Shown here: positions 1 through 9,174 of the stretch, one piece after another
How the letters are laid out: each line of letters opens with the position of its first letter
How positions within the stretch are numbered: position 1 is the first letter of the stretch
Source: Paenibacillus sp. SC116
Lineage (GTDB): Bacteria; Bacillota; Bacilli; Paenibacillales; Paenibacillaceae
Assembly: GCF_024733555.1 (NCBI RefSeq)
Contig: NZ_JANIOF010000002.1
Span: 248,001-312,000 of the forward strand
Direction: 5' to 3'
Length of the DNA: 64,000 bases
The notes under the pieces: generated by a model
Told to the model about the DNA's origin: nothing
Databases searched by the model: none
What the model saw: the letters and a program-made list of their open reading frames with translations, nothing else
Program-made: the position numbers and the translations under genes

Positions 1-317
1 ATCTGCGCAAAATGAAAAAGGTGTATCAGAAGAAACATGCGCTGCTCGTCGAGTGCATTCACCGTTATTTTGGGAGGAAGGCATCTGTTATCGGTCACCG
101 ATCGGGTCTTCATGTCGTGTTAGAAGTACATAGCGATTATACCGAAGAAGATCTTATTCAGCTTGCGGCCAACCAAGGCGTGCGCGTTTATGGAACATCT
201 CGCTTCTGGATAAACCGGGAACGGAGCCAAGCAACGAGACTGCTGATTGGATTTGGAGGACTGACAGAACGAGAAATTGAAGAAGGCGTTCGCTTGCTGC
301 ATGAGGCATGGTTCTAA
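1..317 (+). CDS. MocR/PdxR-type regulator, C-terminal fragment
   Basis: This is the last ~105 codons of a gene that begins before the window. The open frame continues upstream of the first ATG (position 12) to the left edge, reading LRK before MKKVYQKKH, so the ATG is internal. The segment matches the end of the aminotransferase-like domain of MocR/GntR regulators: the RKVYQKKH-like helix, the small-domain strand GLHVVLEV, and a terminal LLIGFGGL...EGVRLLHEAWF. Such proteins bind DNA through an N-terminal winged helix, not visible here, and sense PLP-linked ligands through the fold type I domain. The target gene cannot be told from this fragment. A metabolic class I aminotransferase is a less likely alternative. 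Confidence 0.75.
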   Translation, partial: LRKMKKVYQKKHALLVECIHRYFGRKASVIGHRSGLHVVLEVHSDYTEEDLIQLAANQGVRVYGTSRFWINRERSQATRLLIGFGGLTEREIEEGVRLLHEAWF

Positions 318-465
318 ATTAAGGATTATTCCTACTCTTGTAAAAATTATCTCAATTTATCTCATTTTAAGGCGATTACAGGTATAATCATACGTGACCT
401 TATTCTAAAGGTATTCATGTACGCACAGATTGACCCTATTACAGGTAGTTAGGAGGGGCTATTTT

Positions 466-3225
466 TTGCATAAATTAAAAATGACAATACGTCAGAAGAT
501 TTTGCTAGGCTATGTCTTAGTTTTAGTGTTTTTACTTATTTCTATTGTAGGCGTGAATGTACAAGTTAGTTCGATCAAAAATGAAACGGATAACATCGTT
601 AATAACGATATGAAAGTTCATTTATTGAGCCATAAAGTAGAGAAGCATATGCTCGATCTGGAGACAGGATTAAGGGGCTATTTACTCTCAGATGATGGTT
701 CTTACTTGGAGCCCTATACCTTTGCGTTGAGTCAATGGGAGAAAGATTGGGAACAGCTCTATAATCTCGTGGCTTCAGATCCGCAGCAAGTAGAGCGGCT
801 TCATTCGATTCATTCGATGTTTAAGAGTTGGATTGAAGAGTTCGGTGAACCGTTGCTTGCACAGCCTGCAAATCAACGACAGAGTGCGTTCAATGATTTG
901 CTTCAGGAAAATATGACAGGCAAGCGTTATGTAGACCAGCTGCGCAAACACTTTGTTGATTTTCAAACGGAGGAGCAGCGAATTACACAGGAGCGGGTCA
1001 ATGAATTAGAGAAGCAAAGCAACATATTGGAATGGGGAATGTATGCTCTATTCATTATTCTTACGGTGGTATCTCTCGGTACGGGCGTTATCATTTCTCG
1101 TTCAATCGTGACGATGCTCAAAGAAGTAACCACAACGATTGATTACATTTCTTCCAAAAAGGGAGACTACACGGATCGACTTCAAGCAGAAACCAATGAT
1201 GAGATTGGAGAACTGGCGACAGCGACGAATCAGCTTATTGATACACATGCGGAACAGAACTGGATTCAGTCTAGTTTGGCCGAAGTGATGGAGATGTATC
1301 AAGAGGTAGAGGATATGCAGACGTTGGCTAAGACGTTCATTACAAAAATGTCTGAACTAACCGGTTCTTCCTATGGAGTGATGTATACGAGAGTCGGAAG
1401 ACGTGCGCATTCACGTTATGTTAAGGCATCGTGCTATGCAGGAGCTCAATCAGATGTAGGTGTTGCATCCTTTTCTATAGGAGAAGGGCTTGCTGGTCAA
1501 GCTGTTGCTGATCATCGACTAATGGTTATTCATGATGTACCCGATGATTACATCAAGGTGTCGTCTGCCCTTGGACAGAGCAAACCGCGTAGTATTCTTA
1601 TTGCACCGATTGAGTATGAGCGTGAAATCATTGCTGTGCTTGAGCTTGCTACGGTGGATGTATTCCAACCTAAGCAGTTGAAGCTGGTGGAAAGTATCAT
1701 CTCTTCCTTTGGTGGAACGATTAATAGCGTCGAAAGTAGGATGGAGATCGAGCGCTTGCTGCAAGAAGCACAAGCTATGGCCGAGGAGTTGCAGTCCCAA
1801 TCGGAGGAGCTGCAAATGCAGCAGGAAGAGCTGCGCATGACCAATGAGCAGCTTGAGGAGCAGAATCGCAATGCCGTACAGAAGTCGAATGAACTGGAGC
1901 AGATTCGAATCGAATTGGAGCAGTATGCGTTGCAGTTGGAGAGAAGCTCCCAGTATAAATCGGAGTTTCTAGCAAATATGTCTCACGAACTTCGGACTCC
2001 GCTGAATAGCATGCTTATCTTGTCTCAGATGCTTCATGAGAACCAGGAAGGACACTTGTCTACAGAGGAGCAGGAGTATGCTCGTGTTATTCATACAGCT
2101 GGTACCGATTTGTTGAATCTGATCAATGATATCCTCGATTTATCGAAGGTTGAGGCAGGTAAGCTCGATATTTTCATCGAAGCAATGTGTCCATTAGAGC
2201 TTGGCGATAATATGAGAGCTCAGTTTACAGCTATGGCAGAGCAGAAAAACCTCTCCTTCCAAGTGAATATCGATCATTCTTCTGCACCTAAAGTGGTGTA
2301 TTCGGATGAACAGCGACTGACTCAGATTGTGCGCAATTTGCTTTCCAACGCATTTAAGTTTACTTCGCAGGGCTCTGTTGAGCTTCATTTGCGAGGCTTG
2401 GATGATGAAGAGTGTAAGAAAGTGGTACAGGCAGGAGTGCGAGCTGATTTATCATCATGGCTAGCCATTGAAGTAACGGATACAGGTATTGGTATCGAAG
2501 CAGATAAGCAGGCCATGATATTCGATGCATTCCGTCAAGCGGATGGCAACACGAATCGTAAATATGGCGGAACAGGATTGGGTCTATCTATTTGTCGCGA
2601 GCTATGCCGTTTATTAAGCGGTATAATCGAGGTAAGCAGCGTTCATGGTGAAGGAAGCAAGTTCACCGTATACATTCCTTCTTTGACGGATGCTGAGGCT
2701 GGCAAGGCTGTACAACAAGAGTTGAACTATCATCAGGCTGCTGCTGCAATGGAGACGCCTCTTCGTCCTCAACATTATTCTAACAAAGAAGAGGATGCTT
2801 CCCGTGATAGCCACAGCGGTAACAGCGAGCATACGGGTAGAGCCTACTTGTTCCAAGGTAAACGCATCCTTGTCGTCGATGATGATGTGCGAAATGTATT
2901 TGCATTGATGAATCGATTGGAAAAGGAAGGCGTTGAGGTCATTACAGCCCATGACGGTAAGGAAGCGCTGGATGAACTTCATAGGAATAAACAGGTGGAT
3001 CTAATTCTTATGGACATCATGATGCCTGTGATGGATGGGTACGAGGCCATGTCGCGTATTCGACAAATGCATGGCTATGATGATGTGCCTATTATTGCGT
3101 TGACAGCCAAGGCAATGAAACAGGATCGAGAGAAATGTCTGGATGCTGGCGCTTCTGATTATATAAGCAAGCCGCTTAATATGGAGCAGTTATTCTCGCT
3201 TATGCAGGTGTGGCTGACGAACTAA
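466..3225 (+). CDS. Hybrid sensor histidine kinase (CHASE3-HAMP-GAF-HisKA-HATPase-REC)
   Basis: Membrane hybrid kinase of about 919 residues. The TTG at 466 is preferred because AGGAGGGG at 451-458 lies 7 nt before it; an upstream in-frame TTG at 430 has no ribosome site. Order: transmembrane helix ~12-33, a CHASE3-like extracellular helical domain ~40-170 (LETGLRGYLLS), second membrane helix ~190-212, HAMP to ~265, GAF ~278-418, a Glu/Gln-rich coiled coil ~425-490, HisKA with phospho-acceptor His507 in SHELRTPLN, an ATPase domain with DTGIGI and GGTGLGLSI, a Ser/His-rich linker, and a receiver domain with acidic D805-D807 and phospho-acceptor Asp850 in LMDIMMP. Phosphate would pass from His507 to Asp850. 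No response regulator is adjacent, so the output partner is unknown. A terminator hairpin follows. Confidence 0.93.
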   Translation: MHKLKMTIRQKILLGYVLVLVFLLISIVGVNVQVSSIKNETDNIVNNDMKVHLLSHKVEKHMLDLETGLRGYLLSDDGSYLEPYTFALSQWEKDWEQLYNLVASDPQQVERLHSIHSMFKSWIEEFGEPLLAQPANQRQSAFNDLLQENMTGKRYVDQLRKHFVDFQTEEQRITQERVNELEKQSNILEWGMYALFIILTVVSLGTGVIISRSIVTMLKEVTTTIDYISSKKGDYTDRLQAETNDEIGELATATNQLIDTHAEQNWIQSSLAEVMEMYQEVEDMQTLAKTFITKMSELTGSSYGVMYTRVGRRAHSRYVKASCYAGAQSDVGVASFSIGEGLAGQAVADHRLMVIHDVPDDYIKVSSALGQSKPRSILIAPIEYEREIIAVLELATVDVFQPKQLKLVESIISSFGGTINSVESRMEIERLLQEAQAMAEELQSQSEELQMQQEELRMTNEQLEEQNRNAVQKSNELEQIRIELEQYALQLERSSQYKSEFLANMSHELRTPLNSMLILSQMLHENQEGHLSTEEQEYARVIHTAGTDLLNLINDILDLSKVEAGKLDIFIEAMCPLELGDNMRAQFTAMAEQKNLSFQVNIDHSSAPKVVYSDEQRLTQIVRNLLSNAFKFTSQGSVELHLRGLDDEECKKVVQAGVRADLSSWLAIEVTDTGIGIEADKQAMIFDAFRQADGNTNRKYGGTGLGLSICRELCRLLSGIIEVSSVHGEGSKFTVYIPSLTDAEAGKAVQQELNYHQAAAAMETPLRPQHYSNKEEDASRDSHSGNSEHTGRAYLFQGKRILVVDDDVRNVFALMNRLEKEGVEVITAHDGKEALDELHRNKQVDLILMDIMMPVMDGYEAMSRIRQMHGYDDVPIIALTAKAMKQDREKCLDAGASDYISKPLNMEQLFSLMQVWLTN

Positions 3226-3233
3226 ATAAACGT

Positions 3234-3290
3234 AAATAACCTCCAATCTACGGATTATCTTGAGATTTGGGGGTTATTTCGTATGTTTTT
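3234..3290 (+). terminator. Rho-independent terminator after the hybrid kinase
   Basis: An imperfect stem pairs AAATAACCTCC...ATCT with AGAT...GGGGGTTATTT and is followed by a T-rich stretch (3279-3290). It lies just downstream of the hybrid kinase stop codon and before the MarR promoter. Confidence 0.75.
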
Positions 3291-3298
3291 CTTTGGAT

Positions 3299-3364
3299 TT
3301 GACAATGGAATTGGTGTGGTCATATAATTAGGTAACCTAATAGATAGGCGACCTAATTAATTAG
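3299..3364 (+). promoter_or_regulatory. Promoter and palindromic operator of the marR-ABC operon
   Basis: TTGACA (3299-3304), an 18-nt spacer and TATAAT (3323-3328) form a near-perfect sigma-A promoter. The palindrome ATTAGGT-A-ACCTAAT (3327-3341) overlaps the end of the -10 box and the expected start site. A second, related dyad TAGG-N3-CCTA (3345-3355) runs into the perfect palindrome CTAATTAATTAG (3353-3364). The TTAGGT/ACCTAA half-site fits a MarR dimer, and the position implies that the downstream MarR protein represses its own operon by blocking polymerase. Binding is inferred. Confidence 0.82.
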
Positions 3365-3429
3365 TTATTTATCTAATAATAACGTAATTACTTGAAGAAG
3401 TTAAAGAATAGAGAACTGGGGTGGCAATC

Positions 3430-3921
3430 ATGTCTAGTGAAAAGGGAAATGAGTCGAGGAGAGATGAAGTATCACAGAAGTTAATGAGGTCATTTCGGCA
3501 ATTTCAGCGTGCGGAATGGCAGCAGCAAACGTCAGATGGGCAGAAGCGCAGCGATATGACGGTGCTGTTCTGTATCCAAAAGACGCAGCTTGAAGGAGAG
3601 AAGGCGATGCGGGTATCCGATATAAGCCAGCTGCTTCAGGTTACATCTCCAACCATTACTCAGATTATTAATCGATTGGAAGAGAGTGGTTGGGTTGAGC
3701 GATATATGGACCCGGAGGATCGCAGGGTAGTTCGTGTGAAGCTGACCTCTGATGGAGAGCAAATCGCAGCAGAGGCTAAGAAGAGATTTATGGAGTCGTT
3801 CAATGGGCTTCTTGATCATCTTGGTTTAGTAGATAGCGAGCGCCTTGCCGAGCTATTAATGAAGGTGTTTGACTACTACCAGCAAGAAAATGCCGAGCGC
3901 AAGAATTGTATGGATAAGTAA
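3430..3921 (+). CDS. MarR family transcriptional regulator
   Basis: Winged-helix repressor of 163 residues. The ATG at 3430 is chosen because GGGGTGG lies about 6 nt before it; a GTG at 3421 would put that ribosome site inside the gene. The MarR core is clear: a helix-turn-helix (SDISQLLQVTSPTITQIINRLEESGWV) and the wing MDPEDRRVVRVKLTSDGEQ. It is the first gene of an apparent operon with two ABC exporter subunits (46-nt gap, then an ATGA overlap). The promoter contains palindromes suited to a MarR dimer, so it most likely represses its own operon and is released by a compound that the pump exports. The inducer is unknown. Confidence 0.92.
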   Translation: MSSEKGNESRRDEVSQKLMRSFRQFQRAEWQQQTSDGQKRSDMTVLFCIQKTQLEGEKAMRVSDISQLLQVTSPTITQIINRLEESGWVERYMDPEDRRVVRVKLTSDGEQIAAEAKKRFMESFNGLLDHLGLVDSERLAELLMKVFDYYQQENAERKNCMDK

Positions 3922-3967
3922 GACAAACAGTAAGAGAAATGGATTTTGAAGTAGGGGATGGATCATT

Positions 3968-5698
3968 ATGATGAAGCTGATTCGCTTTTTGAAGGCTTAT
4001 CGTCTTCCGACAGCAATCGTACTCGCACTCGTCTTTATACAAACGTTATCAGAGCTGTATTTGCCAACGTTAATGGCAGATATTGTGGATACAGGCATTG
4101 TTACGGGTGATGTTAATTATATTTGGAAAATGGGCGGCTTGATGCTCCTGATTGCTGGAGGTGGCATGCTTTGTGCCATTGGGGCCAGTTATTGGTCATC
4201 CAAAGTAGCAGTTGGGTTCGGTAAAGATTTACGTGCCCATGTATTTCGGCATGTAGAGAACTTCTCTTTGCAGGAGTTCGACAAAGTGGGGACGTCGTCT
4301 CTGATTACGCGTACAACCAACGATATTAACCAGGTTCAGCAAGTGTTGGTTATGATCCTGCGCATTATGGTGATGGCGCCTATTATGTGTATCGGTGGAC
4401 TTATTATGGCGGTATCCAAAGACGGTCCGCTTACCATGGTACTGGCTGTTGGATTGCCGCTGTTGGCGCTTGTTATCTTCTTCATTGCTCGCAAAGGTAT
4501 TCCGCTGTTCAAAGCGATGCAGGTGAAGCTTGATAAGCTCAACCTTGTCGTACGTGAAGGGCTGATAGGTATTCGCGTTGTTCGTGCCTTCAATCGTGTC
4601 GAGCATGAGCAGAAGCGCTTTGAAGAGGCTAGCCGTGACTTGACGGATACAGGGATCAAAGTCAACCGTATTATGGCTTTGCTTATGCCAGTTATGATGT
4701 TAGTTATGAACTTGACGACCATCGCAATTATTGCTTTCGGCAGTCTTCGTATTGAGAGTGGAAGTATGCAGGTCGGAGATTTGATGGCCTTTATTCAATA
4801 TGCAATGCAAATTATGTTCTCGCTCGTTATGCTTTCGCTTGTGTTCGTGTTAATCCCTCGTGCGTCTGCTTCCGCAGCTCGTATTAATGAAGTGCTTGAT
4901 ATGAAGCCAGAGCTAACAGATGCAGAACAGCCTAAGTCTGCGGATGTAGGTAAGAAGGGATATTTGGAGTTTGATCAGGTTACATTCCGTTACCCTGGTG
5001 CAGAAGAAGCTGCACTTAGTGACATTAGTTTTCAAGCTCGCCCAGGTGAGATTACTGCAATAATTGGTGGTACAGGATCTGGTAAGTCTACCTTGATGAA
5101 CTTAATTCCTCGTTTCTATGATGTAAGCGAAGGGGCTATCCGCTTGAGTGGTGTCGATGTCCGTGAGCTAGAACAGGGAGATTTACGGCATAAGATTGGT
5201 CTCGTCCCACAAAAAGCAGTGCTATTTTCAGGTACAGTTGCTGAAAATATTCGCCACGGTAAAGACGATGCTACAGATGAAGAAGTACGTCATGCGGCTG
5301 CAGTTGCCCAGGCAGCTGATTTCATTGAAGCAATGGGTGACGGCTATGAAACGATGGTGTCTCAGGGCGGAACGAACTTGTCAGGGGGTCAAAAGCAGCG
5401 CTTGTCTATCGCGAGAGCGCTAGTACGTCGACCTGACGTGTATTTGTTTGATGACAGCTTCTCTGCATTGGACTTCAAGACGGACGCCATGCTGCGTGCT
5501 GCTTTGAAGCAAGAGACAAAAGAAGCGACACTCATTATTATTGCTCAGCGAGTTAGTACGGTTATGGATGCTGATCAAATCATTGTTTTGAATGACGGTA
5601 AAATCGCAAGCATCGGTACGCATCAAGAGTTGCTTAAATCAAGCGAAGTATATCAGGAGATTGTAGCATCCCAGCTTACAGAGGAGGAGATCGCATGA
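3968..5698 (+). CDS. Heterodimeric ABC exporter subunit, degenerate ATPase site (YfiB-like)
   Basis: Half-transporter of 576 residues: an N-terminal six-helix exporter domain (~1-310) and a C-terminal ATPase domain. Walker A GGTGSGKST is at ~367, the canonical signature LSGGQ at ~470, and Walker B is LFDDSFSALD at ~490. The catalytic glutamate after Walker B is Asp, and the switch-loop His is Gln (AQRVS). This is the non-catalytic half typical of heterodimeric multidrug exporters such as B. subtilis YfiBC or TM287/288. Its partner is the next gene, which overlaps by ATGA. The complex would sit in the cytoplasmic membrane and expel a drug-like substrate that also releases the MarR repressor. 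Substrate unknown. Confidence 0.92.
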   Translation: MMKLIRFLKAYRLPTAIVLALVFIQTLSELYLPTLMADIVDTGIVTGDVNYIWKMGGLMLLIAGGGMLCAIGASYWSSKVAVGFGKDLRAHVFRHVENFSLQEFDKVGTSSLITRTTNDINQVQQVLVMILRIMVMAPIMCIGGLIMAVSKDGPLTMVLAVGLPLLALVIFFIARKGIPLFKAMQVKLDKLNLVVREGLIGIRVVRAFNRVEHEQKRFEEASRDLTDTGIKVNRIMALLMPVMMLVMNLTTIAIIAFGSLRIESGSMQVGDLMAFIQYAMQIMFSLVMLSLVFVLIPRASASAARINEVLDMKPELTDAEQPKSADVGKKGYLEFDQVTFRYPGAEEAALSDISFQARPGEITAIIGGTGSGKSTLMNLIPRFYDVSEGAIRLSGVDVRELEQGDLRHKIGLVPQKAVLFSGTVAENIRHGKDDATDEEVRHAAAVAQAADFIEAMGDGYETMVSQGGTNLSGGQKQRLSIARALVRRPDVYLFDDSFSALDFKTDAMLRAALKQETKEATLIIIAQRVSTVMDADQIIVLNDGKIASIGTHQELLKSSEVYQEIVASQLTEEEIA

Positions 5699-7566
5699 GT
5701 CAGCAAAAAGAACGATCCCCTCAAGGACATCAAGGTTCGAAAGGCCCTATGGGACCTGGCATGGCTGTTCCTGGTGAGAAGGCAAAGGACTTTAAAGGTA
5801 CACTGCGTCGTTTGCTTAGTTATTTGAAACCGAGTAGAACGTCGCTTATTATCGTCTTCTTTATGGCTGTATTGGGAACTTTGTTCTCGATTGTCAGTCC
5901 GAAGATTATGGGTAATGCCACTACGAAATTGTTCGAAGGGCTTATGAATATGATGAATGGGGTTCCTGGTGCAGGAATCGACTTTGATTACATTTGGAAC
6001 ATTCTAATGATTCTTGTTGTGCTGTATGTGTTTAGTGCCTTGTTTATGTATGTTCAGCAGTATGTGATGGCAGGAATTGCTCAGCGAGTCGTGTACGATT
6101 TGCGTGAACAAATAAATCGTAAGCTGGCAAGATTGCCACTATCCTATTATGACAAACAGCCGCATGGCGAGATGCTTAGTCGGGTTACGAATGACGTAGA
6201 TAATATTAGTACAACCTTGCAGCAGAGCTTGTCGCAATTGATTACATCGGTAATTACGATTATCGGTATTATCATTATGATGCTTACGATTAGTCCGCTG
6301 TTAACCTTAATCACGTTGGTAACATTGCCGCTCAGTGTTATCGCAACGAAGAAAATTGCGGGCCGCTCACAGCAGCATTTTAAAAACCAACAGGATTCAT
6401 TGGGTGAATTGAATGCTCACGTTGAGGAAATGTACACGGGTCATCAAATTGTGAAGGCATTTGGCCGTGAAGAGAAGTCGCTTCAGAAGTTTGATGAGGT
6501 GAACGATCGCCTATACGATGCCGGATGGCGCGCGCAATTTATGTCCGGTATGATTATGCCTTTAATGAGTTTCGTCAGCAATATTGGATATGTCCTTGTC
6601 TGTGTCGTTGGTGGTGTGCTCGTAACAAATCGTACGATTCAAATTGGTGATATTCAAGCCTTTATTCAATATACTCGACAGTTCTCACAGCCCTTGGCTC
6701 AAGCAGCAAACATTGCGAACTTGATTCAATCGACGATCGCTTCAGCAGAGCGCGTATTCGAGGTGTTAGATGAAGAAGAAGAGCGTCCTGATTCCGATAA
6801 AGTGAAGCAGTTGGAAGCGCCACGCGGGGCTATCGTCTTCGATCACGTACAGTTCGGTTACAAGCCGGATGCATTGTTGATGACGGATATGAACGTGCAG
6901 GTGCAACCAGGTCAGACGGTTGCTATTGTCGGTCCTACGGGAGCAGGCAAGACAACCTTGATTAACTTGCTCATGCGCTTCTATGAGCTTAACGGTGGAC
7001 AGATTACGATTGATGGCGTACCTATCCATGAAATGAAGCGTGCAGATTTACGCGGCTTGTTCGGTATGGTATTGCAGGATACGTGGCTGTTCAATGGTAC
7101 AATCCGTGACAATATTGCGTATGGCCGTGTAGGCGCTTCTGAGGATGAGATTATCCGAGCAGCGAAGGCGGCGCATGCTGACCACTTTATTCGTACGTTG
7201 CCAGAGGGTTATGATACGGTGTTGAATGAAGAAGCTTCGAACATTTCCCAAGGTCAAAAGCAGCTTCTTACCATTGCGCGTGCAATCCTTGCTGATCCGA
7301 GAATATTGATTCTGGACGAAGCGACCAGCAGCGTTGATACGCGTACAGAAGTTCATATCCAGAAGGCGATGAACACGTTAATGGAAGGCAGAACAAGCTT
7401 CGTTATTGCTCACCGACTGTCCACGATTCGTGATGCAGATCTCATCCTTGTTATGAACAAGGGTAGTGTGATCGAGCAGGGTACGCACGAACAATTATTG
7501 GAGCGAGACGGTTTCTATGCGGGCTTGTACAACAGCCAGTTTGCAGATGAAGGTCAAGCTGTATAA
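5695..7566 (+). CDS. Heterodimeric ABC exporter subunit, catalytic half (YfiC-like)
   Basis: Second half-transporter, 623 residues, starting in an ATGA overlap with the first subunit. A ~35-residue Gly/Pro/Lys-rich N-terminal tail precedes the exporter membrane domain. The ATPase domain has Walker A GPTGAGKTT (~413), a degenerate signature ISQGQ (~517), a full Walker B with catalytic Glu in LILDEATSS (~537), and the switch His in AHRLS. The defects are complementary to those of its partner. Its intact Walker motifs meet the partner's LSGGQ in one competent site, while its SQGQ meets the partner's Asp-substituted Walker B in the degenerate site. The operon ends at a strong hairpin terminator. 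Confidence 0.93.
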   Translation: MSQQKERSPQGHQGSKGPMGPGMAVPGEKAKDFKGTLRRLLSYLKPSRTSLIIVFFMAVLGTLFSIVSPKIMGNATTKLFEGLMNMMNGVPGAGIDFDYIWNILMILVVLYVFSALFMYVQQYVMAGIAQRVVYDLREQINRKLARLPLSYYDKQPHGEMLSRVTNDVDNISTTLQQSLSQLITSVITIIGIIIMMLTISPLLTLITLVTLPLSVIATKKIAGRSQQHFKNQQDSLGELNAHVEEMYTGHQIVKAFGREEKSLQKFDEVNDRLYDAGWRAQFMSGMIMPLMSFVSNIGYVLVCVVGGVLVTNRTIQIGDIQAFIQYTRQFSQPLAQAANIANLIQSTIASAERVFEVLDEEEERPDSDKVKQLEAPRGAIVFDHVQFGYKPDALLMTDMNVQVQPGQTVAIVGPTGAGKTTLINLLMRFYELNGGQITIDGVPIHEMKRADLRGLFGMVLQDTWLFNGTIRDNIAYGRVGASEDEIIRAAKAAHADHFIRTLPEGYDTVLNEEASNISQGQKQLLTIARAILADPRILILDEATSSVDTRTEVHIQKAMNTLMEGRTSFVIAHRLSTIRDADLILVMNKGSVIEQGTHEQLLERDGFYAGLYNSQFADEGQAV

Positions 7567-7584
7567 AGTGATATGTTGCAATAA

Positions 7585-7626
7585 AAAACCCCCTGGTTCG
7601 CTGTACAGCCAACTAGGGGGTTTTAT
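7585..7626. terminator. Bidirectional terminator between convergent genes
   Basis: A hairpin pairs AACCCCCT(GG) with the later AGGGGGTT. It is flanked by an A-run on the left and TTTT on the right, so it can end transcription from the ABC operon (+) and from the convergent secreted-protein gene (-). Confidence 0.88.
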
Positions 7627-7661
7627 GCATTTGTTACATGCATTTGTATATCTTTTATGTA

Positions 7662-8528
7662 CTATGAGTCATATAATTCACCAAATCCAGCTAGAGTAGT
7701 TACGACATCAGGGGAGGTGTCATGAGTTGTGAATCTGATATAAACATCCGTTGCCGTTTGTTTATCACCATAAACATGCTCTTGATACGCCTTTCCTTTT
7801 TTAGTGCCAATAATATCTGTATAGCCCCAAGTATCATCTGACCACCAATTACTTTCAACAATTTCATACTTGATCATAGGCTCGTAACTATCGCCTTTAT
7901 CATTATATTGTTGAAGATTTAACAGAACCTTGAGTGAAGGTGCGTTAATAGAAAACCCTGAACATTTCGAATCAAATGTTCTACCATCAACACGCCCCCA
8001 GAAATTCCATTTGCAACTAGCATTGCTTACTGCGGCAAAAGCAGCTCGGGGCATTGCTACATTACCTTCATTTATAAGGGAATATCCCGGTTTCTCATCA
8101 ATAGATTGTTTCGATATATTTACCTTCCATCCGAACTGAGAATTTTTTAGTACAAATGGAATATTAGACACACCACTGTTTTCAAATCTTAATTCTACTA
8201 AATACTGATGTGTTTCGCCATCTAAGGGGTTGGAATTGATTATTTGATAGGATATAGGTTTTTTGCTTGAATTATCTAATGTTTGCTCGTATAGAGCTTC
8301 TTTTTGATAATCATTTGAGTAGCGTGCATCATTGGATAGAGAGGATAGTGTATTGAAATCTCCCCGAACTGCAGATTCTAGATATTGTGTAATGGCAGTA
8401 TCAGGGCTAGAAATCATCGTTTCTCTAAGAGAAGAATTGTGCGCTGGATCAATGATGGAAGCGTTAGCTGCAGTAGCTGAGAGAAGCATCGTAAATACAA
8501 ATAGCATAAGTACTCTGATCTTTTTCAA
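7662..8528 (-). CDS. Secreted protein of unknown function, third gene of the toxin-like cluster
   Basis: 288 residues with a typical Sec signal peptide (KK, hydrophobic core LMLFVFTMLLSATAANA, cleavage expected near residue 23). Residues ~40-135 (ITQYLESAVRGDF...YLVELRFENSG...GWKVNI) resemble the NTF2-like/DUF4878 pattern of secreted proteins, by recollection only. The C-terminal half is predicted beta-rich with two Cys (CKWNFWG, SKCSGF) that could form a disulfide, plus an aromatic WWSDDTWGY patch. Its start overlaps the previous gene's stop by 4 nt, so they are co-translated. Base composition is AT-rich compared with the flanks. No function is recognised; it may be an effector, a surface factor or an accessory to the upstream toxin-like protein. 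Confidence 0.75.
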   Translation of the reverse strand: MKKIRVLMLFVFTMLLSATAANASIIDPAHNSSLRETMISSPDTAITQYLESAVRGDFNTLSSLSNDARYSNDYQKEALYEQTLDNSSKKPISYQIINSNPLDGETHQYLVELRFENSGVSNIPFVLKNSQFGWKVNISKQSIDEKPGYSLINEGNVAMPRAAFAAVSNASCKWNFWGRVDGRTFDSKCSGFSINAPSLKVLLNLQQYNDKGDSYEPMIKYEIVESNWWSDDTWGYTDIIGTKKGKAYQEHVYGDKQTATDVYIRFTTHDTSPDVVTTLAGFGELYDS

Positions 8529-9094
8529 TTTTGTGACACTCCTCTAGTGTGAATAATATCAAAGCTCTTATCGATTTTAAATTTCATAGACTCAGTTTGA
8601 ATATTGAAGCCATACTCCTGCATTTTATTAATATAGTGATTGGCGGAATTTAAAAGAGCGATTATAATTTCTTCATCATTTGCAGTAAAAGTGTATATGA
8701 CTTTGTTATCGTTTACTTCGTCGAATCTAAGTGAAATACTTGATTTATGGGATCCCAATGGTTTCATTTCTAATACTGTAGGATTAACCCCAAACATAGC
8801 TTTTGAGTTGCCTTCAGTCAGGTAATAGAAAATCATATTAATATATGAGCTCCAAACTTTCATTCCCCATGCTTTATAACCAATTAGGAAGGTGTCATTA
8901 TATTTAATTGTAACTAACGAGTTGAATTTATCTTCGCCATACATAGGCTTTTTTAATAAGTTCAACATATCTGTTTCTTGTTCTATATTTACAAAACATT
9001 TTTCAGGATAAGTTTCATAAATAGACCCTGTACACGAGCCGAGTTGTAAAATTTCTTCATGAGGTAAGACCAGATAAGATTCAATTTTATACAT
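8525..9094 (-). CDS. Cytoplasmic protein, candidate immunity partner
   Basis: 189 residues with no signal peptide or membrane helix; I do not recognise a family. It is flanked by two secreted-protein genes in one minus-strand unit: 80 nt after the toxin-like gene, with a 13-bp hairpin in the gap, and overlapping the next gene by 4 nt. A soluble, non-exported, AT-rich gene directly behind a secreted nuclease-like toxin is the usual place for an immunity protein that protects the producer. That role is inferred from position only. Visible features are mixed alpha/beta sequence and a C-terminal helix (EEIIIALLNSANHYINKMQ). Confidence 0.7.
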   Translation of the reverse strand: MYKIESYLVLPHEEILQLGSCTGSIYETYPEKCFVNIEQETDMLNLLKKPMYGEDKFNSLVTIKYNDTFLIGYKAWGMKVWSSYINMIFYYLTEGNSKAMFGVNPTVLEMKPLGSHKSSISLRFDEVNDNKVIYTFTANDEEIIIALLNSANHYINKMQEYGFNIQTESMKFKIDKSFDIIHTRGVSQN

Positions 9095-9120
9095 GACAAG
9101 TTCCTTTCTTCACGGATGTA

Positions 9121-9158
9121 GCTCAATAGCAAGTTTTGTATGGCACTTGCTATTGAGC
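9121..9158 (-). other. Perfect 13-bp intercistronic hairpin
   Basis: GCTCAATAGCAAG (9121-9133) and CTTGCTATTGAGC (9146-9158) form a perfect stem with a 12-nt loop. It lies in the gap between the toxin-like gene and the candidate immunity gene. No T-run follows on the minus strand, so it is more likely an RNA-processing or stability element, or a weak attenuator, than a full terminator. Confidence 0.75.
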
Positions 9159-9174
9159 CCAAAGAATATATTAA

